Positions 28,634-39,629 are shown, counted from the stretch's first letter. The stretch is 64,000 nt of DNA from Aalborg-AAW-1 sp964458335 (GCA_964458335.1 CAYWIJ010000003.1:26787-90786); one strand, 5' to 3'. Notes: generated by a model not told the origin, from the sequence alone. Made by a program: numbers and translations.

Positions 28634-28719
28634 ACAGTTCGTAAGGTTTATAAGGTTAAAAGCAAGTGCAGTGCAGTCTCGAGCTTGTCGAGAGATCTCA
28701 ATATCATTTTATAAAAAAG

Positions 28720-29481
28720 TTAGTATCTTTTTTCTTTTATTTTAATTGTACGAAAAATCTTTTTTATAATTTGATCATTTTTCTCAAATCATTCATAGTC
28801 AGTTCATAAAAGTGATTCTCAATTCTTATAATATTTTTGTATCATATCAGAAGCGATTATTGCTTCTTGTATATATTTCTCTGTTGATCTACCATCCATA
28901 CTATATATACATGCTTCTCAATATTGACCTTTATAATTTAACAAATATTTATATACTTCTCAAAAATTATTTTTAACAGTAAAACTATATATATTATTGA
29001 TATCTTTAACTAATAATAATTCTGTATTAAATTGTGTCAAACAGCCCAACTGGTCATCTTGTGTAAAATAATAATTTATAACTAATCAATTAATTCAATC
29101 AACTGTAATTGGTGTAGTTTGTATGTCTCATATAGTTGCATTACAACTTATATGATCTATTGTCCCTCATTTTCATTCTTGTATTTCTTGAATAATATTT
29201 CTGAAATATGATTCATCCCTACCAAATGATCATATACATTCTCATATCAATCAATTTAGATTGTATTTCTGAACATGTAAAGTATCTTTTTCGAAATACT
29301 TAAAATCTTCAAATTCTTTATCTGATACAATTATGTCTTTAGGATGTCTAAAACTTATAACTCAATTGTTGTATTCTGTCCATCATATAGTCTGAAAGTA
29401 TCCCCAATAGTTTCGAGAAAGGAACAGTAAAATGACAATTATAAAAACGAATAAAAGATTTTCTTTTTTATTTTTGAACAT
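28720..29481 (-). CDS. Membrane-anchored hypothetical protein
   Basis: 253 aa, ATG 29479-29481, stop TAA, about 18 in-frame UGA codons. N-terminal basic stretch MFKNKKEN followed by one hydrophobic segment (LLFVFIIVILLFLS), then a probably extracytoplasmic domain with several Cys and GIN/GLIG-type Gly pairs. Uncleaved signal-anchor. No family recognised. The very high UGA density marks it as a native gene of the host. Confidence 0.65.
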
Positions 29482-29525
29482 AATATTTATTATAAAGAAT
29501 AAAAAATACTATCAATTTCAATTTC

Positions 29526-29927
29526 TTAATGATTCTCCAAATTCTCCAACACCTCTATCGCCTGCGTATTATCTATAAACAACTCTCCCTGAAGTTCAAT
29601 CTCATCAGCAGCTTCGAGATTCTCTGTCTTGTGGTCGAGGAGAAAACATTCTTGTGGGTCCAATCCATAATACATCATTACATGAGCTCGATATTCTGGA
29701 TCGGTCTTTTTTGGACTATTTTCTAGTGTATATGTTTGGAAATTGTAATTTACAAGTAATTCCCTAATTTTTTTATAATTATCTCATCGAGCATTGGTGA
29801 CGACAATAATATCGTCATCAAGTTTTGATAGTTTATCTGCAAGTTCAGTATTGAGAGCTCGGGATTCTATATTTCCATCTTCGTCAGATGAGATAAGACA
29901 GTAAACTGCATCGATAAGAAGAGTCAT
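29526..29927 (-). CDS. Small HAD-like protein
   Basis: 133 aa. MTLLIDAVYCLISSD at the N-terminus, VVTNARGDNYKK (motif II-like Thr-Asn, with Gly by TGA) and the motif IV-like DPQECFLLDH segment give a HAD-phosphatase outline, but motif I has only one Asp (LLIDAV), so catalysis is doubtful. Possible nucleotidase/phosphatase relative or pseudoenzyme. Stop TAA. Confidence 0.55.
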
Positions 29928-30078
29928 GTTGGGAGTGTAGAGTGGAAAGTTAAAAGTGTATAGTTATATATAGATAATATCATTACAAAATCAATCTAAA
30001 ACACTGAATTTGAGTTGTGCTTGAATTTGTATCAGAATGTCCGTATAGTCAGAAAAGATTTATTTTTGTCAAGATATA

Positions 30079-30618
30079 ATGATTCGTCGTATCCTTGTCT
30101 TTCTTGCTATTTTGTTTGTTTCGTTTTTTGTCTGGCGTTGGGTTGATAGAGTGGCTGCAGATAATTTTTTGCATAAAGTGAAAAATTTTTCATTTACGAA
30201 AGGATGAAGTTCCTATACTACAACAATAACCGATCCTGACGGAAATACGATTGTACTGGATGATGAAGGTGATCCTACTATTGGTAGTACAGGATTGAGA
30301 GAAATTTTAAATGATACTCTTACTGATAAAACAAGTAGCGGATCTGAAGTCAATGAGAGTCTTATCCAGCAAATTCTTACTCCCAATAATCTCAGAGATA
30401 CTGCCACACAGTCGACTGGTACGGTCATCAATGTGAATGGACTATCGGGGTGAGTAGTCGTGAATACGTGACCTATTGAAACGATTTCTGCACAAATTAC
30501 GCCAACTTCTCCTGCCACAACTCAACCAACAGTAGTAAGACCATCACAACAACCATCTTCATCATTGTCTGATAAGGATAAAAATGAATTAGCTCAGTTT
30601 TTGGAGAACTGGTTTTAG
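30079..30618 (+). CDS. Signal-anchored hypothetical protein
   Basis: 179 aa. N-terminal hydrophobic helix (ILVFLAILFVSFFVW) after two Arg, then a Ser/Thr/Pro-rich domain with a VINVNGLSGGVVVNTG strand pattern. UGA-Gly codons are required (frame 1 stays open to TAG 30616). Likely an extracytoplasmic, membrane-tethered protein. No family recognised. Confidence 0.6.
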
Positions 30619-30639
30619 TTAAGTATCTTAGTTTGTTAT

Positions 30640-30775
30640 TGCGCCTTTTACTGGAGGAGAAGCAGACAGGAGGAACGAAGCAATCCATTAAATGATTATT
30701 GTTCTATTGATTATAGATTGCCACGTCCCGACAGAATCTCAATATCAAGTAGTCGGTCCTCGCAATGACAGTGTA
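30640..30775. repeat. Copy of a dispersed palindromic repeat (GGAACGAAGCAATCC family)
   Basis: Contains AGGAACGAAGCAATCCA and, near its other end, GTCCTCGCAATGACA, words that recur inverted and direct at 33203 and 63745-64000. Arms are partly complementary. Lies in a non-coding gap. Resembles REP/MITE-type short palindromic elements. Confidence 0.6.
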
Positions 30776-30807
30776 TTGAATAGCTTTTTACTAATGGATA
30801 ATACTCT

Positions 30808-31239
30808 ATGTTGAATACCACACAAACACCGAATTTTGGACAACTTTTTGATCTCTATCTCGATATGAATGAGATAGAAGTAGTAGGAATAAAAGAAGTA
30901 GAAGAGGTAAAAAAAATAATTTTGTCTCAGAAATATAACAATGTTCTTACTTTTCATAGATATGGATTTATTTTCTATTATTTTGATCAGTTAGTAAAGG
31001 GAGAGATATCTCATGAGCAGTTTCTTACGATGGGAGATGTCGAAGGGCAGATAGAAGATCAGATCAATCCTCATATCTATCGTGAAGAACATCCTGTTTA
31101 TTTGACGACATTGACTCCAGAATTGGTTAGTCAGTGGAAAGATAATGATTTGGTGATTGTAGATAAGTTATTATACGACTATTATGTTTCGCAGTATAGT
31201 GAAGTGAACAGTGAAGCGAAGTTAGTAGTTTTGAACTAA
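30808..31239 (+). CDS. Hypothetical protein
   Basis: 143 aa, ATG 30808, stop TAA. Acidic, aromatic-rich, without membrane segment. No recognised domain. Convergent with the phospholipase D-like gene, whose stop lies 21 bp away. Confidence 0.6.
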   Translation: MLNTTQTPNFGQLFDLYLDMNEIEVVGIKEVEEVKKIILSQKYNNVLTFHRYGFIFYYFDQLVKGEISHEQFLTMGDVEGQIEDQINPHIYREEHPVYLTTLTPELVSQWKDNDLVIVDKLLYDYYVSQYSEVNSEAKLVVLN

Positions 31240-31259
31240 AGTACTCTTGGTTTTAATCT

Positions 31260-32318
31260 TTACTTAAACTTCTGATGTTGAAATAATGGTTCAACTTGCT
31301 TGATGAAACTTGGATCCGTGAGGATAATACCGATTTCTCTATTGTTGTCTAATGCGTTGTCAGACAGATTCATACTTCCGATGATGAGGGTATTGTCGAT
31401 AAGGAGGAGTTTATCGTGATTATAAATCTTATCTTCCCAAATAATATGATCCTGCCCGATAGCACGGATGAGATTTCTATTGGAGTCCATCTTGTTCGTA
31501 CGAATGCGAATATCGAGATTTCTTTGTTTGATAAGAATATTCAGGACTCTCTTGTCTATCACATATTGGGCAGAAATTCGGATACGAGATTTGGCATTGT
31601 TTAATAATCTTTCGAGAGTTTCACGACAGTTTAATGGACAGACGAGAAGATTGGGGGAACTTTCATGGAGAAATTGTTGGTAGTCAGACATTGATACACT
31701 GTCAGGATCTGCTATCTTTTTGGTATCAAGTTCAAAAAGCGTTATTAAATCTTTCTTAATCTGTTCATTCTGTGATAAGAAGAATGATTCTCTATTGTCT
31801 ACGAATGAGGTGCGATTGAGATTGGCGGTTTGGATGGCTCGTCGTGTATCTCCGACAAAAGTTTTGGCATGAGTAAAGGTAATTCCCAATTTTTCATCTT
31901 TCAAAAGAGAGATATTCTGACTTGGAAGTTGTTGGGAGAGTTTTGCAAAATCATCACCAAATTGTTCGTATTTCTCATTTTCGACGATGAAGGTGATTGG
32001 AAAAGTCTGTTTTTTGAGCCGATTGATCGCACTATTATAGGTAATATCATAGATCCAACCATAGAGAAATTCATTATTCTGACTAAGTATCTGTGATCGT
32101 TTGTTTCGATGATTTGAGTTTGGTCAGAGGAGGAGGATTCAGGTGATAGTTGGTGAATTAGCGAGTTGGTGATGTAGTGAATTGGTTATTTCTTTAAACC
32201 CTTCCGTCTCGTTCCTCGATACCTTCCCTGTAAGGGAAGACTTAAATGTGATTTGATTGGTAAGGATGAGAGTGATGATGATTATGCCAATAAGGAGAAA
32301 TCGGTAGCGATGTTTCAT
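31260..32318 (-). CDS. Phospholipase D-like (HKD) membrane-anchored protein
   Basis: 352 aa from ATG 32316-32318 with two TGA codons near residues 60-65. A hydrophobic helix (FLLIGIIIITLILTNQ) anchors it. Two HKD-like motifs are visible: THAKTFVGDTRRAI and NHDKLLLIDNTLIIGSMN, the second being a complete HxKxxxxDxxxxxxGSxN. Bitopic PLD-family proteins act as phosphodiesterases (nuclease or phospholipase). After the helix a stretch FKSSLTGKVSRNETEGFKE corresponds in DNA to a palindromic word (CCTTCCCTGTAAGGGAAG at 32212), perhaps an in-frame repeat insertion. Stop TAA. Confidence 0.82.
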
Positions 32319-32508
32319 ACAACAGAACAGAGAGTAAATAGGGAGGATAGAGTGCTTTTTTGTTTTTATAGTAATAAAATACTTATTTGTCAATCTAAAC
32401 TTTACAATTATTGCTTTACAAAACTTGTTTTTTATTAAGGAGTTCTTTAGACTATGAAGTAAATAGTAATCTTGGTCGATGCTATGACTTTATTGTTAAT
32501 GTTGTAAA

Positions 32509-32850
32509 ATGGTAGTTGAAAAAAACAAATTATTTGTTGGTAATCTCGACAATCGTGCAAAATGGTTTCATCTCAAAGAGTTCTTCTCAAAATATGGAGA
32601 AGTGACGTATACGAAAGTAGTCGTCGATAGAGAAACGAAGAGAAGTAGAGGATTTGGATTTGTTGTCTTCGCTACTGACGATGATGCAGCGAATGCACTC
32701 GACAAAGCAAATGGAGTAGCCATCGAAACCTCAGAAGTATCTTTCCCAGAAAGACCTATCAGACTGATGTACGCTGAAGCTCCAGCTGAAAGACCAGAAG
32801 GAGAAGTACAAGAAGCAACAGAGGTAGAAGAAGTAGAAACTGAAGAATAA
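32509..32850 (+). CDS. RRM-domain RNA-binding protein
   Basis: 113 aa. The RNA recognition motif has RNP2 KLFVGNL (near residue 8) and RNP1 RGFGFVVF (near residue 49), and an acidic C-terminal tail (EVEEVETEE). Small glycine/acidic RRM proteins of this kind are known in bacteria and bind RNA, often in cold adaptation. No UGA is used. Followed at once by a terminator. Confidence 0.9.
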   Translation: MVVEKNKLFVGNLDNRAKWFHLKEFFSKYGEVTYTKVVVDRETKRSRGFGFVVFATDDDAANALDKANGVAIETSEVSFPERPIRLMYAEAPAERPEGEVQEATEVEEVETEE

Positions 32851-32881
32851 AAAAATAGACCCATATTTGTGGGTTTTTTTT
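32851..32881 (+). terminator. Rho-independent terminator of RRM gene
   Basis: Stem TAGACCC / GGGTTT (hairpin ACCCATATTTGTGGGT) followed by TTTTTTTT, immediately after the TAA of the RRM gene. Confidence 0.75.
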
Positions 32882-32891
32882 GAAAAAGAAT

Positions 32892-33161
32892 TTATACTCA
32901 TTGAGATAATGCAATTATGAGTATGATAATTCGCAGTATTATTATTCACCAAAATTTCCAGAGAAATGATCACTTAATCGTTTTATGGCGAAAGACTTCC
33001 ATACCCAGCAAGGCTCACAACCCACCTCCTAGTACGACCAGCGTTAGGAGATTATTTTCACTAATTCTTCGTTTTTGATGTTTTGCTTTAACTTTATCGA
33101 TACCAAAAATGATGAAGGTGATCAGAGAGATGAGAAGAATGTAGGAGAGGAGGTAGAGCAA
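32892..33161 (-). CDS. DUF1294 family membrane protein
   Basis: 89 aa from a probable TTG start at 33159-33161 (no ATG upstream before an in-frame stop). The family pattern is clear: FGIDKVKAKHQKRRISENNLL, LVVLGGGLGALLGMEVFRHKT with TGA as Gly, then a final hydrophobic helix. DUF1294 proteins are short membrane proteins of unknown role. Stop TAA; convergent with the RRM gene. Confidence 0.75.
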
Positions 33162-33202
33162 AAAAGTGAAGAGTTAAGAGTTAAAAATTATCAGTTAATC
33201 GT

Positions 33203-33286
33203 CATTGCGACGAAGGAAGCAATCCAATATTCGTAGACTGCCTTCTTCATTACGTTTCACTTCATTCAGAATGATAGTCTTATATA
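33203..33286. repeat. Copy of the CGTCATTGCGAC / GCAATCC dispersed repeat
   Basis: CGTCATTGCGACGAAGGAAGC and CAATCC words, followed by CTTCATTACG and TTCATTCAGAATGA. Similar to pieces at 30650 and 63750. It occupies the spacer between DUF1294 and gatA. Confidence 0.5.
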
Positions 33287-34675
33287 TTATGATTGAGTAT
33301 TCAAAAATTGGTCAGCAATGAAAAATAAATCATACTCGCTTGCGTGGTTTCCCATGAGTTGGAGTCAGACAGGAAGTTTTATATTCTTATTCTCGACACA
33401 TCAGACTGGGATAGAAATTGCTGGCATTCCCGTGATATTTGCTATAACCGTATAGGCATCAGCGAGGTAATTGGCGACAGGATCGTCGTTATTTTTGCCC
33501 AATTCCCAAGGTAAAAACGGAGTTGTCGGACCCATAATCACGTCTACATCATCTTTGAAGTGCTGTTTGAATTGTTTGGTGACCTCAGTCCTAATATTCA
33601 TCGCTTTGACATATAAACCTTCGTATTCACTCGCACTGAGGATATGAGCTCAGAGGAGTATTCTTCTTTTTACTTCATCACCAAATCATGATTCTCTGGC
33701 TTGAGATAGATATTCCATATGACTGGAGCTTTCATGAGTATCGTATTGTAATCCAAATTTGAGACCATCAAACCTGGCAAGATTGCTACTTACTTCAGAG
33801 TTCACGAGAGTATAGTAGACCGATACTCCAGCGTCAATAAGAGGAATATCAAGTTCTACGATGATGGCTCATTGGCTCTCGTATCGTGTAAGTACTGATT
33901 GTATCGTTGATGTGATAGCAGGATCGAGACCGTGTCAGAAATATTGTTTTGGAAGTCCTATACGAAGACCATTCAGTTGAGAAATTGTTTGTTTGAATTG
34001 AAAATCTTTGGTCGTTGCATCGCGTTCGTCCTGACCTTTGATGATATCAAACACCGTTTTCGTGTCATCGATTGTTGTTGCGAAAACCCCTACTTGATCG
34101 AAACTAGAAGCCATTGCTTGAACTCCGTATCTGGATACTGCTCCATAGGTTGGTTTCAGTCAGATGATACCGTTGAATGCTGCAGGGAGACGGATAGAAC
34201 CACCTGTATCAGTACCTAGTGATACGGGAGTAAATCCACTTGCTACGGCAACAGCGGATCCACTCGATGATCCTCCTGCTACGAGATGTTCGTCCAAGGC
34301 ATTGTGAGGAATAGGATACGGTGAGTTTTCTCCTGTAGTTCCCATAGCAAATTCATCCATTGTTGTTTTTCCGATAATGAGAAATCAGGCATCTTCGAGT
34401 TTACGAGATACGGTTGCTGAATACGGAGCTCTATAGTTTACACCTATGCTTGACCCAAAAGTAGAAATTGTTCCTTCGAGAAGAATGTTATCTTTGATAA
34501 GAATAGGGCATCACTGAAGAGGTTTCGAAAGGAGAGAATCCTGGCGAGAGTGGACATACTCATCGTCCCAGGTGAGTACGGCAGGATTCGATTGGTTTTT
34601 TTCTTTTGCTTGAGTAATTATCTCACTAATAGTTTGAGATTTGTTAACTTGTGCAAGAAAATCGTTTATGATCAT
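33287..34675 (-). CDS. gatA: Aspartyl/glutamyl-tRNA amidotransferase subunit A
   Basis: 462 aa from ATG 34673-34675. Amidase-signature landmarks: ILIKDNI with the catalytic Lys, VAGGSSSGSA, and LGTDTGGSIRLPAAFNG with cis-Ser and nucleophile Ser; C-terminal PVGLQLMG, where Gly is TGA. GatA generates ammonia and, with GatB/GatC, converts Glu-tRNA-Gln and Asp-tRNA-Asn to the amides. GatB and GatC are not in the window. Multiple UGA-Gly codons split it in the standard code. Stop TAA. Confidence 0.93.
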
Positions 34676-34750
34676 TGATTACTAATGAATAAGTGAAACT
34701 GAATAGTTGATAATAATTATTTGGTGAAGGGAAATCAATAATTATATAAA

Positions 34751-36355
34751 TTACGATAACACCGATATCATTTCTACATGGTGAGATTGCGGAAACATAT
34801 CGCATGGTTGAAGTTTTTCGAGTTTTCGTCATCACTGGACGAGAAGATCCAGGTCTCTAGCAAGCGTGACAGGATTACACGAGATATAGATGAGTTGGAA
34901 GTTATATTTGGTTTTCAGTTCGTTCAGGAAGACGCAGACATTGTTGTGGAGACCTTCTCTGGGAGGATCAAGGAGAACAAGTCAGACTTGATTTATTTTT
35001 TCTTTGATGATGGGATCAGTGCTGATAAGAGCTTCAGTTTTTCCAGCGACAAAATAGGATTTGTCTGATAGATGATTGAGTTTCGCGTTGTATTTGGCAT
35101 CACTGATCGCGTCTTCGACGATTTCGATACCGATGAGATCTTGCCCGATACCTTGGCTGAGAAGACTGAGTCCAATCGTTCCAGCTCCACAATAAAGATC
35201 CATAATCGTCTGTTTATCTTCAGGAAGTTGGATAAAACTTGCCGCTTTACTAAACAGCTCTTGTGCTCCGAAGGTATTGGTCTGGAAGAAAGAGAAGGGA
35301 GAGATACGGAAACGAATAGACCTCACCCCCAACCCCTCGTCCTTGTTAGGAGAGGGGAGATTATGTGTTGTTCAAAATCTCAGTTCCTCAAAAATATAAC
35401 CATCTCCTCGTAAGATACGAGTTTCAGCTTCTGCTCGTCTGATAGCATCTGAAACAGTATTATTGTAGGTAAGGATAAACGTTGTACAGGATGAACGTAA
35501 TACCTCGTCAGAAAGTAAGGTTTTATAAAATGTATCCCAAGCAATATCGAGTTCTTTGGAATTGATTTTTTCGCTGGCAACGACGAGATTGATGAGAATT
35601 TGGTCGGTATTGAAACCTTGTCTCATAACGATATGACGCAGGACTCCCGTATGGCGTTTCTGATCATAGACAGGTAATCCAGAATCTTTACAGAGTTGTT
35701 TGAGATGGTTGTACACTTCATGGAGTTTGTCTGAGATGAGATAACATTGATCTACATCGACGACATGGTTGTAGGAAGCCTGTTTGTGAAATCCCAGCTG
35801 TCGTTCATGATAGTGAGAAAAATCTTGTTCATCGCCTTGCGTACTACGATCACCTTTTGCTTTACGATCATTGCTGGCTTTGGTAATATATTTACCGAAA
35901 CTGAATTCTATCTTGTTACGATATTGATAGGTGAGTGGTGATGGAATAATCTCTTGAAGTGGTGCGAGATCCAGGAGATACGACACTCCTCTAAAACTAT
36001 CATTCACCAGATGAGTCTTGAGTTTGAGTTGTTTGGGATACGAGAGGAGTTGTCGTTTGCATCATCCACAGCCATTTTTGTGAACGTAATCTTCTGGCAC
36101 GGAGATGAGCGGATTGCTATAGTGAGGACAGCGAGGAGTCTGATCAGCTCGTTCTGGTTCTATAGAGACGACACGGAGTGGTATCGCCATGATATAATCT
36201 TTTTTTACCTTGAAAATAGAACAGTCGATCGTACTGTGAGGAAGGACCGAACCTTTCACGAGTACTTTGCGCCCATCTTCTGCTAATCCTACTCAGACTC
36301 ATCAGAATCCAACGGTAGTAATGACGATATTATGAAGTATTTGTCCTTTTTTCAT
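34751..36355 (-). CDS. 23S rRNA/tRNA m5U methyltransferase, RlmD/TrmA family
   Basis: 534 aa, ATG 36353-36355, stop TAA. N-terminal TRAM-like region, then an iron-sulfur cysteine cluster (CPHY..., GCGGCKRQ). The methyltransferase domain has MDLYCGAGTIGLSL for SAM, LLDPPREGL, and the catalytic cysteine in YISCNPVTLARDL. This family methylates C5 of a specific uridine in 23S rRNA or tRNA. Between residues about 331 and 346 the protein has NLPSPNKDEGLGVRS, encoded by a palindromic repeat (35320-35362); family members without this insert would be shorter. RlmD versus TrmA not resolved. Confidence 0.85.
35320..35362. repeat. Palindromic repeat inside methyltransferase gene
   Basis: Contains CCTCACCCCCAACCCCTC and, after a short spacer, GGAGAGGGGAGATT, a near palindrome. 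The same CCTCACCCCAACCCCTC word occurs outside genes at 61644-61660. It is read in frame without a stop, producing an extra segment of about 14 residues in a conserved enzyme. Confidence 0.6.
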
Positions 36356-36447
36356 ATAATAGTGAGATGATTAAATATTTGCATAAAATATAATGAAAAA
36401 GAGCCTCAAATGAAAGCTCTTTGTATAGTTTTTGGTAGGATATTGTC

Positions 36448-37199
36448 TTAGAGTGTTATTGCTTCTCTTCATCCATCTATTGGTCTGATACGATAGAAGG
36501 TATAAGAAGGAGTATCATAAGTATATTGCTCTGTTTCGCTAAAGGTAATAGTGAATTCAGTTCTGTTTTGAGTATCACCATTGTTGGTTATTGTATATGG
36601 TAGAGCATTAAATTCTTCTTGTGTACAAGCAGTTTCACTATAACACAAAGATTTGAGGTATTCTCTTATAGTTTGGCTTTGACGGAGTGATGATATGATA
36701 TAATATTCATATGCTTCATCAGGAATTGTGAAATCTGACTCTTCAAGACAAATTGTTCCATAAGTATCTAATAATATTTGTGGAAATAAAAACTTAGATA
36801 CAATTTTGCACGATATTTCTCCAGAGTTCCCTCCATAGAGTGGAAGCCAAGTACTATTAAATTTACCCATTACAATTTGTATTGTTGATCCAGGTCATCA
36901 GGAATTATCATCAGCATCAGTAATGACATAATCTCCTAATTGATAACTTTGATTTAATGTAGTATAATCATTTCCATAAATATGAGCTATTGCCTCAATG
37001 GCTTCTTGTGATAAAAATGTATATGGTCAACCTATTTGGGGCCATCCNNNNNNNNNNTTTGAATTTTTGCTTCTACTAAACTTTCTTCTGATGGTAGAGT
37101 TGGTTGTTCTACTGTGTTATTTTCTTGGTTTGATGGAATACATCCAGCAAGTCAAAAAACAAGAAGGCTCAATACTGTCAGAAAAGTAAGCTTTTTCAT
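36448..37199 (-). CDS. Lipoprotein, interrupted by a scaffold gap
   Basis: ATG 37197-37199. Type II signal peptide MKKLTFLTVLSLLVFGLAGC with the lipobox Leu-Ala-Gly-Cys, so the mature protein is lipidated and surface/membrane tethered. The gap of 10 N (37048-37057) breaks the frame; the sequence on both sides reads in protein-like frames and joins as one gene if the true gap length is compatible. Mature part is Asn/Thr/Tyr-rich with Cys pairs (CYSETAC). TGA at 36469 is Gly; final stop is TAA 36448. No known family. Confidence 0.65.
37048..37057. other. Assembly gap (10 N)
   Basis: Ten ambiguous bases within the lipoprotein gene; a fixed-size scaffold spacer whose real length is unknown. Confidence 0.95.
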
Positions 37200-37356
37200 A
37201 CTAGTGAGGTTTATAAATAAAATAGAAATTCTTCTTTGTTAAGTGAGATATGAATTATTTATAGATTACTTTATATTTCGATAATGATACTTCTTTGATT
37301 GTAAGAATTCCCTGTGAAATAACAAGAATAATTCATAGAACTCTAGTAAATAAATC

Positions 37357-38430
37357 TTATGGATTGAGTGTTATGATCACCATTTCGCTTTGGGTTCCCA
37401 TTCTGAGTGGACCTCCCCAACCACCGATACCTTGCGAGACGAATGCCGTTTTCCCATCTTCGTCGTATCTTCCATAGGCATAGTCATTGAAGAATCATAC
37501 TAACCAAGAAAAAGGAATAATCTGACCCCTATGCGTATGTCCTGCGAGTTCGAGATTGATCGGATAGTTGTTGAATTTAGAGAGTTTTTGTGGTTGGTGT
37601 GATAGAAGTATGGTATATTTCGCATCGGTTTGGATATTACTTTCTGCAAGAATTTGTTCCAGAGTTCTTTCTCCCCAGACGCTCTTGTCATCAATTCCAA
37701 CTATTTGAAGTCCACTGATGCTGACGCTTTGATTGACGAGAGGAATGATCGGTGTTGTCTTGAAGATACCATATGGTGCCTCAATATCTCCCATATGATC
37801 ATGGTTCCCGAGTATGCTATACACGGGTATATTGAGCTGATTAAAGGGAGCAAATCCACTAACATACTCTTTATTTGCACTATTCATGAGGTCTCCTCCG
37901 ATCAACACTAAGTCAGGATTTTCTTTTTTTATCGTATTGATGACGTGTTGTACATATTTTTTCTTGCGAATATTATCGACATGAATATCACTGATGAAAA
38001 TAATTTTATATGATTGTTCTAATCAGGTATTGTTGATGATAAGAGGAGTCTTTGTGATAACATTACCAAAATATACTCCCAATCCCAGTCGTATGAGACC
38101 TATTCCAGCTGCTACGAGTGGAGAGAGAGGTGTTCGATGATGGATAAGAGTGAGTATCCCAACCAAGGGAGCAAGGAGTACGAGAGTGTAGAATATCATA
38201 ATAAAAATACTGCTACCTTCATCAGCAAAAGGTATACCTATACGACTTCAGTAAGTGCTCCCTATGATCAAGAGGAGTAGTAATCATATGATGAGAAAAA
38301 TGATTTTGCTAGTGATAGTGATCTGCAAAAATGCAAAAATTTGAACTATTGTAAAATAGAGTATGGTAAGAATGATTATGAGCATAATACAAAGTCCTAT
38401 AATACGAAGTAACATAGAAGGAGAAATCAT
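37357..38430 (-). CDS. Membrane metallophosphoesterase
   Basis: 357 aa, ATG 38428-38430, stop TAA. An N-terminal part has about four hydrophobic helices (IIGLCIMLIIILTIL, IIFLIIGLLLLL, MIFYTLVLLAPLVGIL). The catalytic domain carries the calcineurin-like metal motifs FISDIHVDN, LIGGDLMN, LGNHDHMG, LSHQP and AGHTHRGQ, complete for two-metal phosphatase activity. Similar bacterial YaeI/LpxG-type enzymes act on lipid-linked phosphates, but the substrate here is unknown. UGA-Gly codons are used, e.g. before FFNDYAYG. Confidence 0.85.
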
Positions 38431-38515
38431 GGCACGGTATATAATGATAATAAAAAAGAACTATTCCGTACATAAAATATGAAGATAGTAGTTCTTTAAC
38501 ATAGAAAAAAGGAAA

Positions 38516-39067
38516 CTAACTTGCGTCTCCAGTAACAGTATTGACGACAACCGTTTGTCCAGCTTCTTTGTGAAGAGGGATTTGTACTTCAAGACCAGTT
38601 TCAAGAGTAGCAGGTTTTTTACCAGCAGATGATCTATCTCCTTTTATACCAGGGACAGTAGATTCGATAGTATAGGTAATCGTCTGTGGAAGGATAATAT
38701 TGATTACCTGTCCTTCATGTTTCATAAGATAGACATCAAGACCATCTTTGAGATAGAGTACTACATCTTCAATCATGTCCTCTTCGAGATCATGCATTTC
38801 TCCACTATCATTTTCCATGAAACTATAATTAGTCCCAGCTTTGTAGAGGAAGACAGAGTTGATTGTCTGTACTTCAGCTTGTTCAAGAGTAACAGTAGAT
38901 TGATACGTAAAGGTATTGGTCTTACCTGTGATCACATCTTTTGCCTTGAAGGTATAGGTAGCACCTCCACGAGCCATATGAGTGTGACTGATATCAGTAA
39001 TTCTAAATAATTTTCCTTCAATTTGGAGGATAGTACCTCTCTTTACTTCACCTGGATTGATTTTCAT
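38516..39067 (-). CDS. efp: Elongation factor P
   Basis: 183 aa, three OB-like domains. N-terminal KINPGEVKRG and the loop-tip HTHMARGGATYT; mid-domain SFMENDSGEMHDLEED (family F-M-D), C-terminal GDRSSAGKKPATLETG and PLHKEAGQTVVVNT. EF-P relieves ribosome stalling at polyproline. The tip is Arg-Gly-Gly rather than the Lys-containing PGKG, so the classical beta-lysyl-lysine modification is not expected. No UGA codon. Stop TAA. Confidence 0.95.
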   Translation of the reverse strand: MKINPGEVKRGTILQIEGKLFRITDISHTHMARGGATYTFKAKDVITGKTNTFTYQSTVTLEQAEVQTINSVFLYKAGTNYSFMENDSGEMHDLEEDMIEDVVLYLKDGLDVYLMKHEGQVINIILPQTITYTIESTVPGIKGDRSSAGKKPATLETGLEVQIPLHKEAGQTVVVNTVTGDAS

Positions 39068-39182
39068 AAGAATAGATAATATAATGGATAAAAATTATAG
39101 CATTGATGAATTGCGGATTACGCATTGCGGATTTTATTTGAATAGAACTAATGTTTTGAGTATATGATATTTTTCTTATGTA

Positions 39183-39565
39183 TTATGTTGATGTTTGAGA
39201 TTTTTTATGTTGAATAAGGTACTGTATAAGTCATCAAATCTGACTTCCAAGAGCAGTAAATCTTTCTTGTAACAGTTCACACTCTTGTGATGAAATATAA
39301 CCAATTTCATAAGCTATGTAAACTTGATTTCTCACCTCTCCACACGATCATTTTGCTATACGAAGGAATCTTCCAAATTCGTTATTATTGTTTTTTTCAA
39401 ATCATTCAACAATATTACTACTTATGGATATTACGGCTCTTCTAATTTGATCTCTTAGTCAGAAATCTTTAGCTCGATCCTTTTAAGAAGTATAATCATA
39501 GATAATTTTTGTAAGTGAAAGAGATTTTGTCGAATTGGTAATTCTTCAAATGTCCTATATTTCAT
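39183..39565 (-). pseudogene. Four-helix bundle protein (IVS-type), disrupted
   Basis: The downstream two thirds reads clearly as a four-helix bundle protein (KDFGLRDQIRRAVISISSNIVEGFEKNNN, GEVRNQVYIAYEIGYISSQE with UGA as Gly), the family associated with 23S rRNA intervening sequences. The N-terminal stretch MKYRTFEELPIRQ is in another frame, apparently through a one-base loss near CGACAAAATCTC, and a TAA (TCTTAAAAG) interrupts just before KDRAKDF. Two lesions indicate a decaying gene, unless sequencing errors are responsible. Confidence 0.7.
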
Positions 39566-39629
39566 AGTATGATTATGATACATATAAAGAAAATATCCGT
39601 AATTCGCAATTCGTAATCGAGAAATTCTT

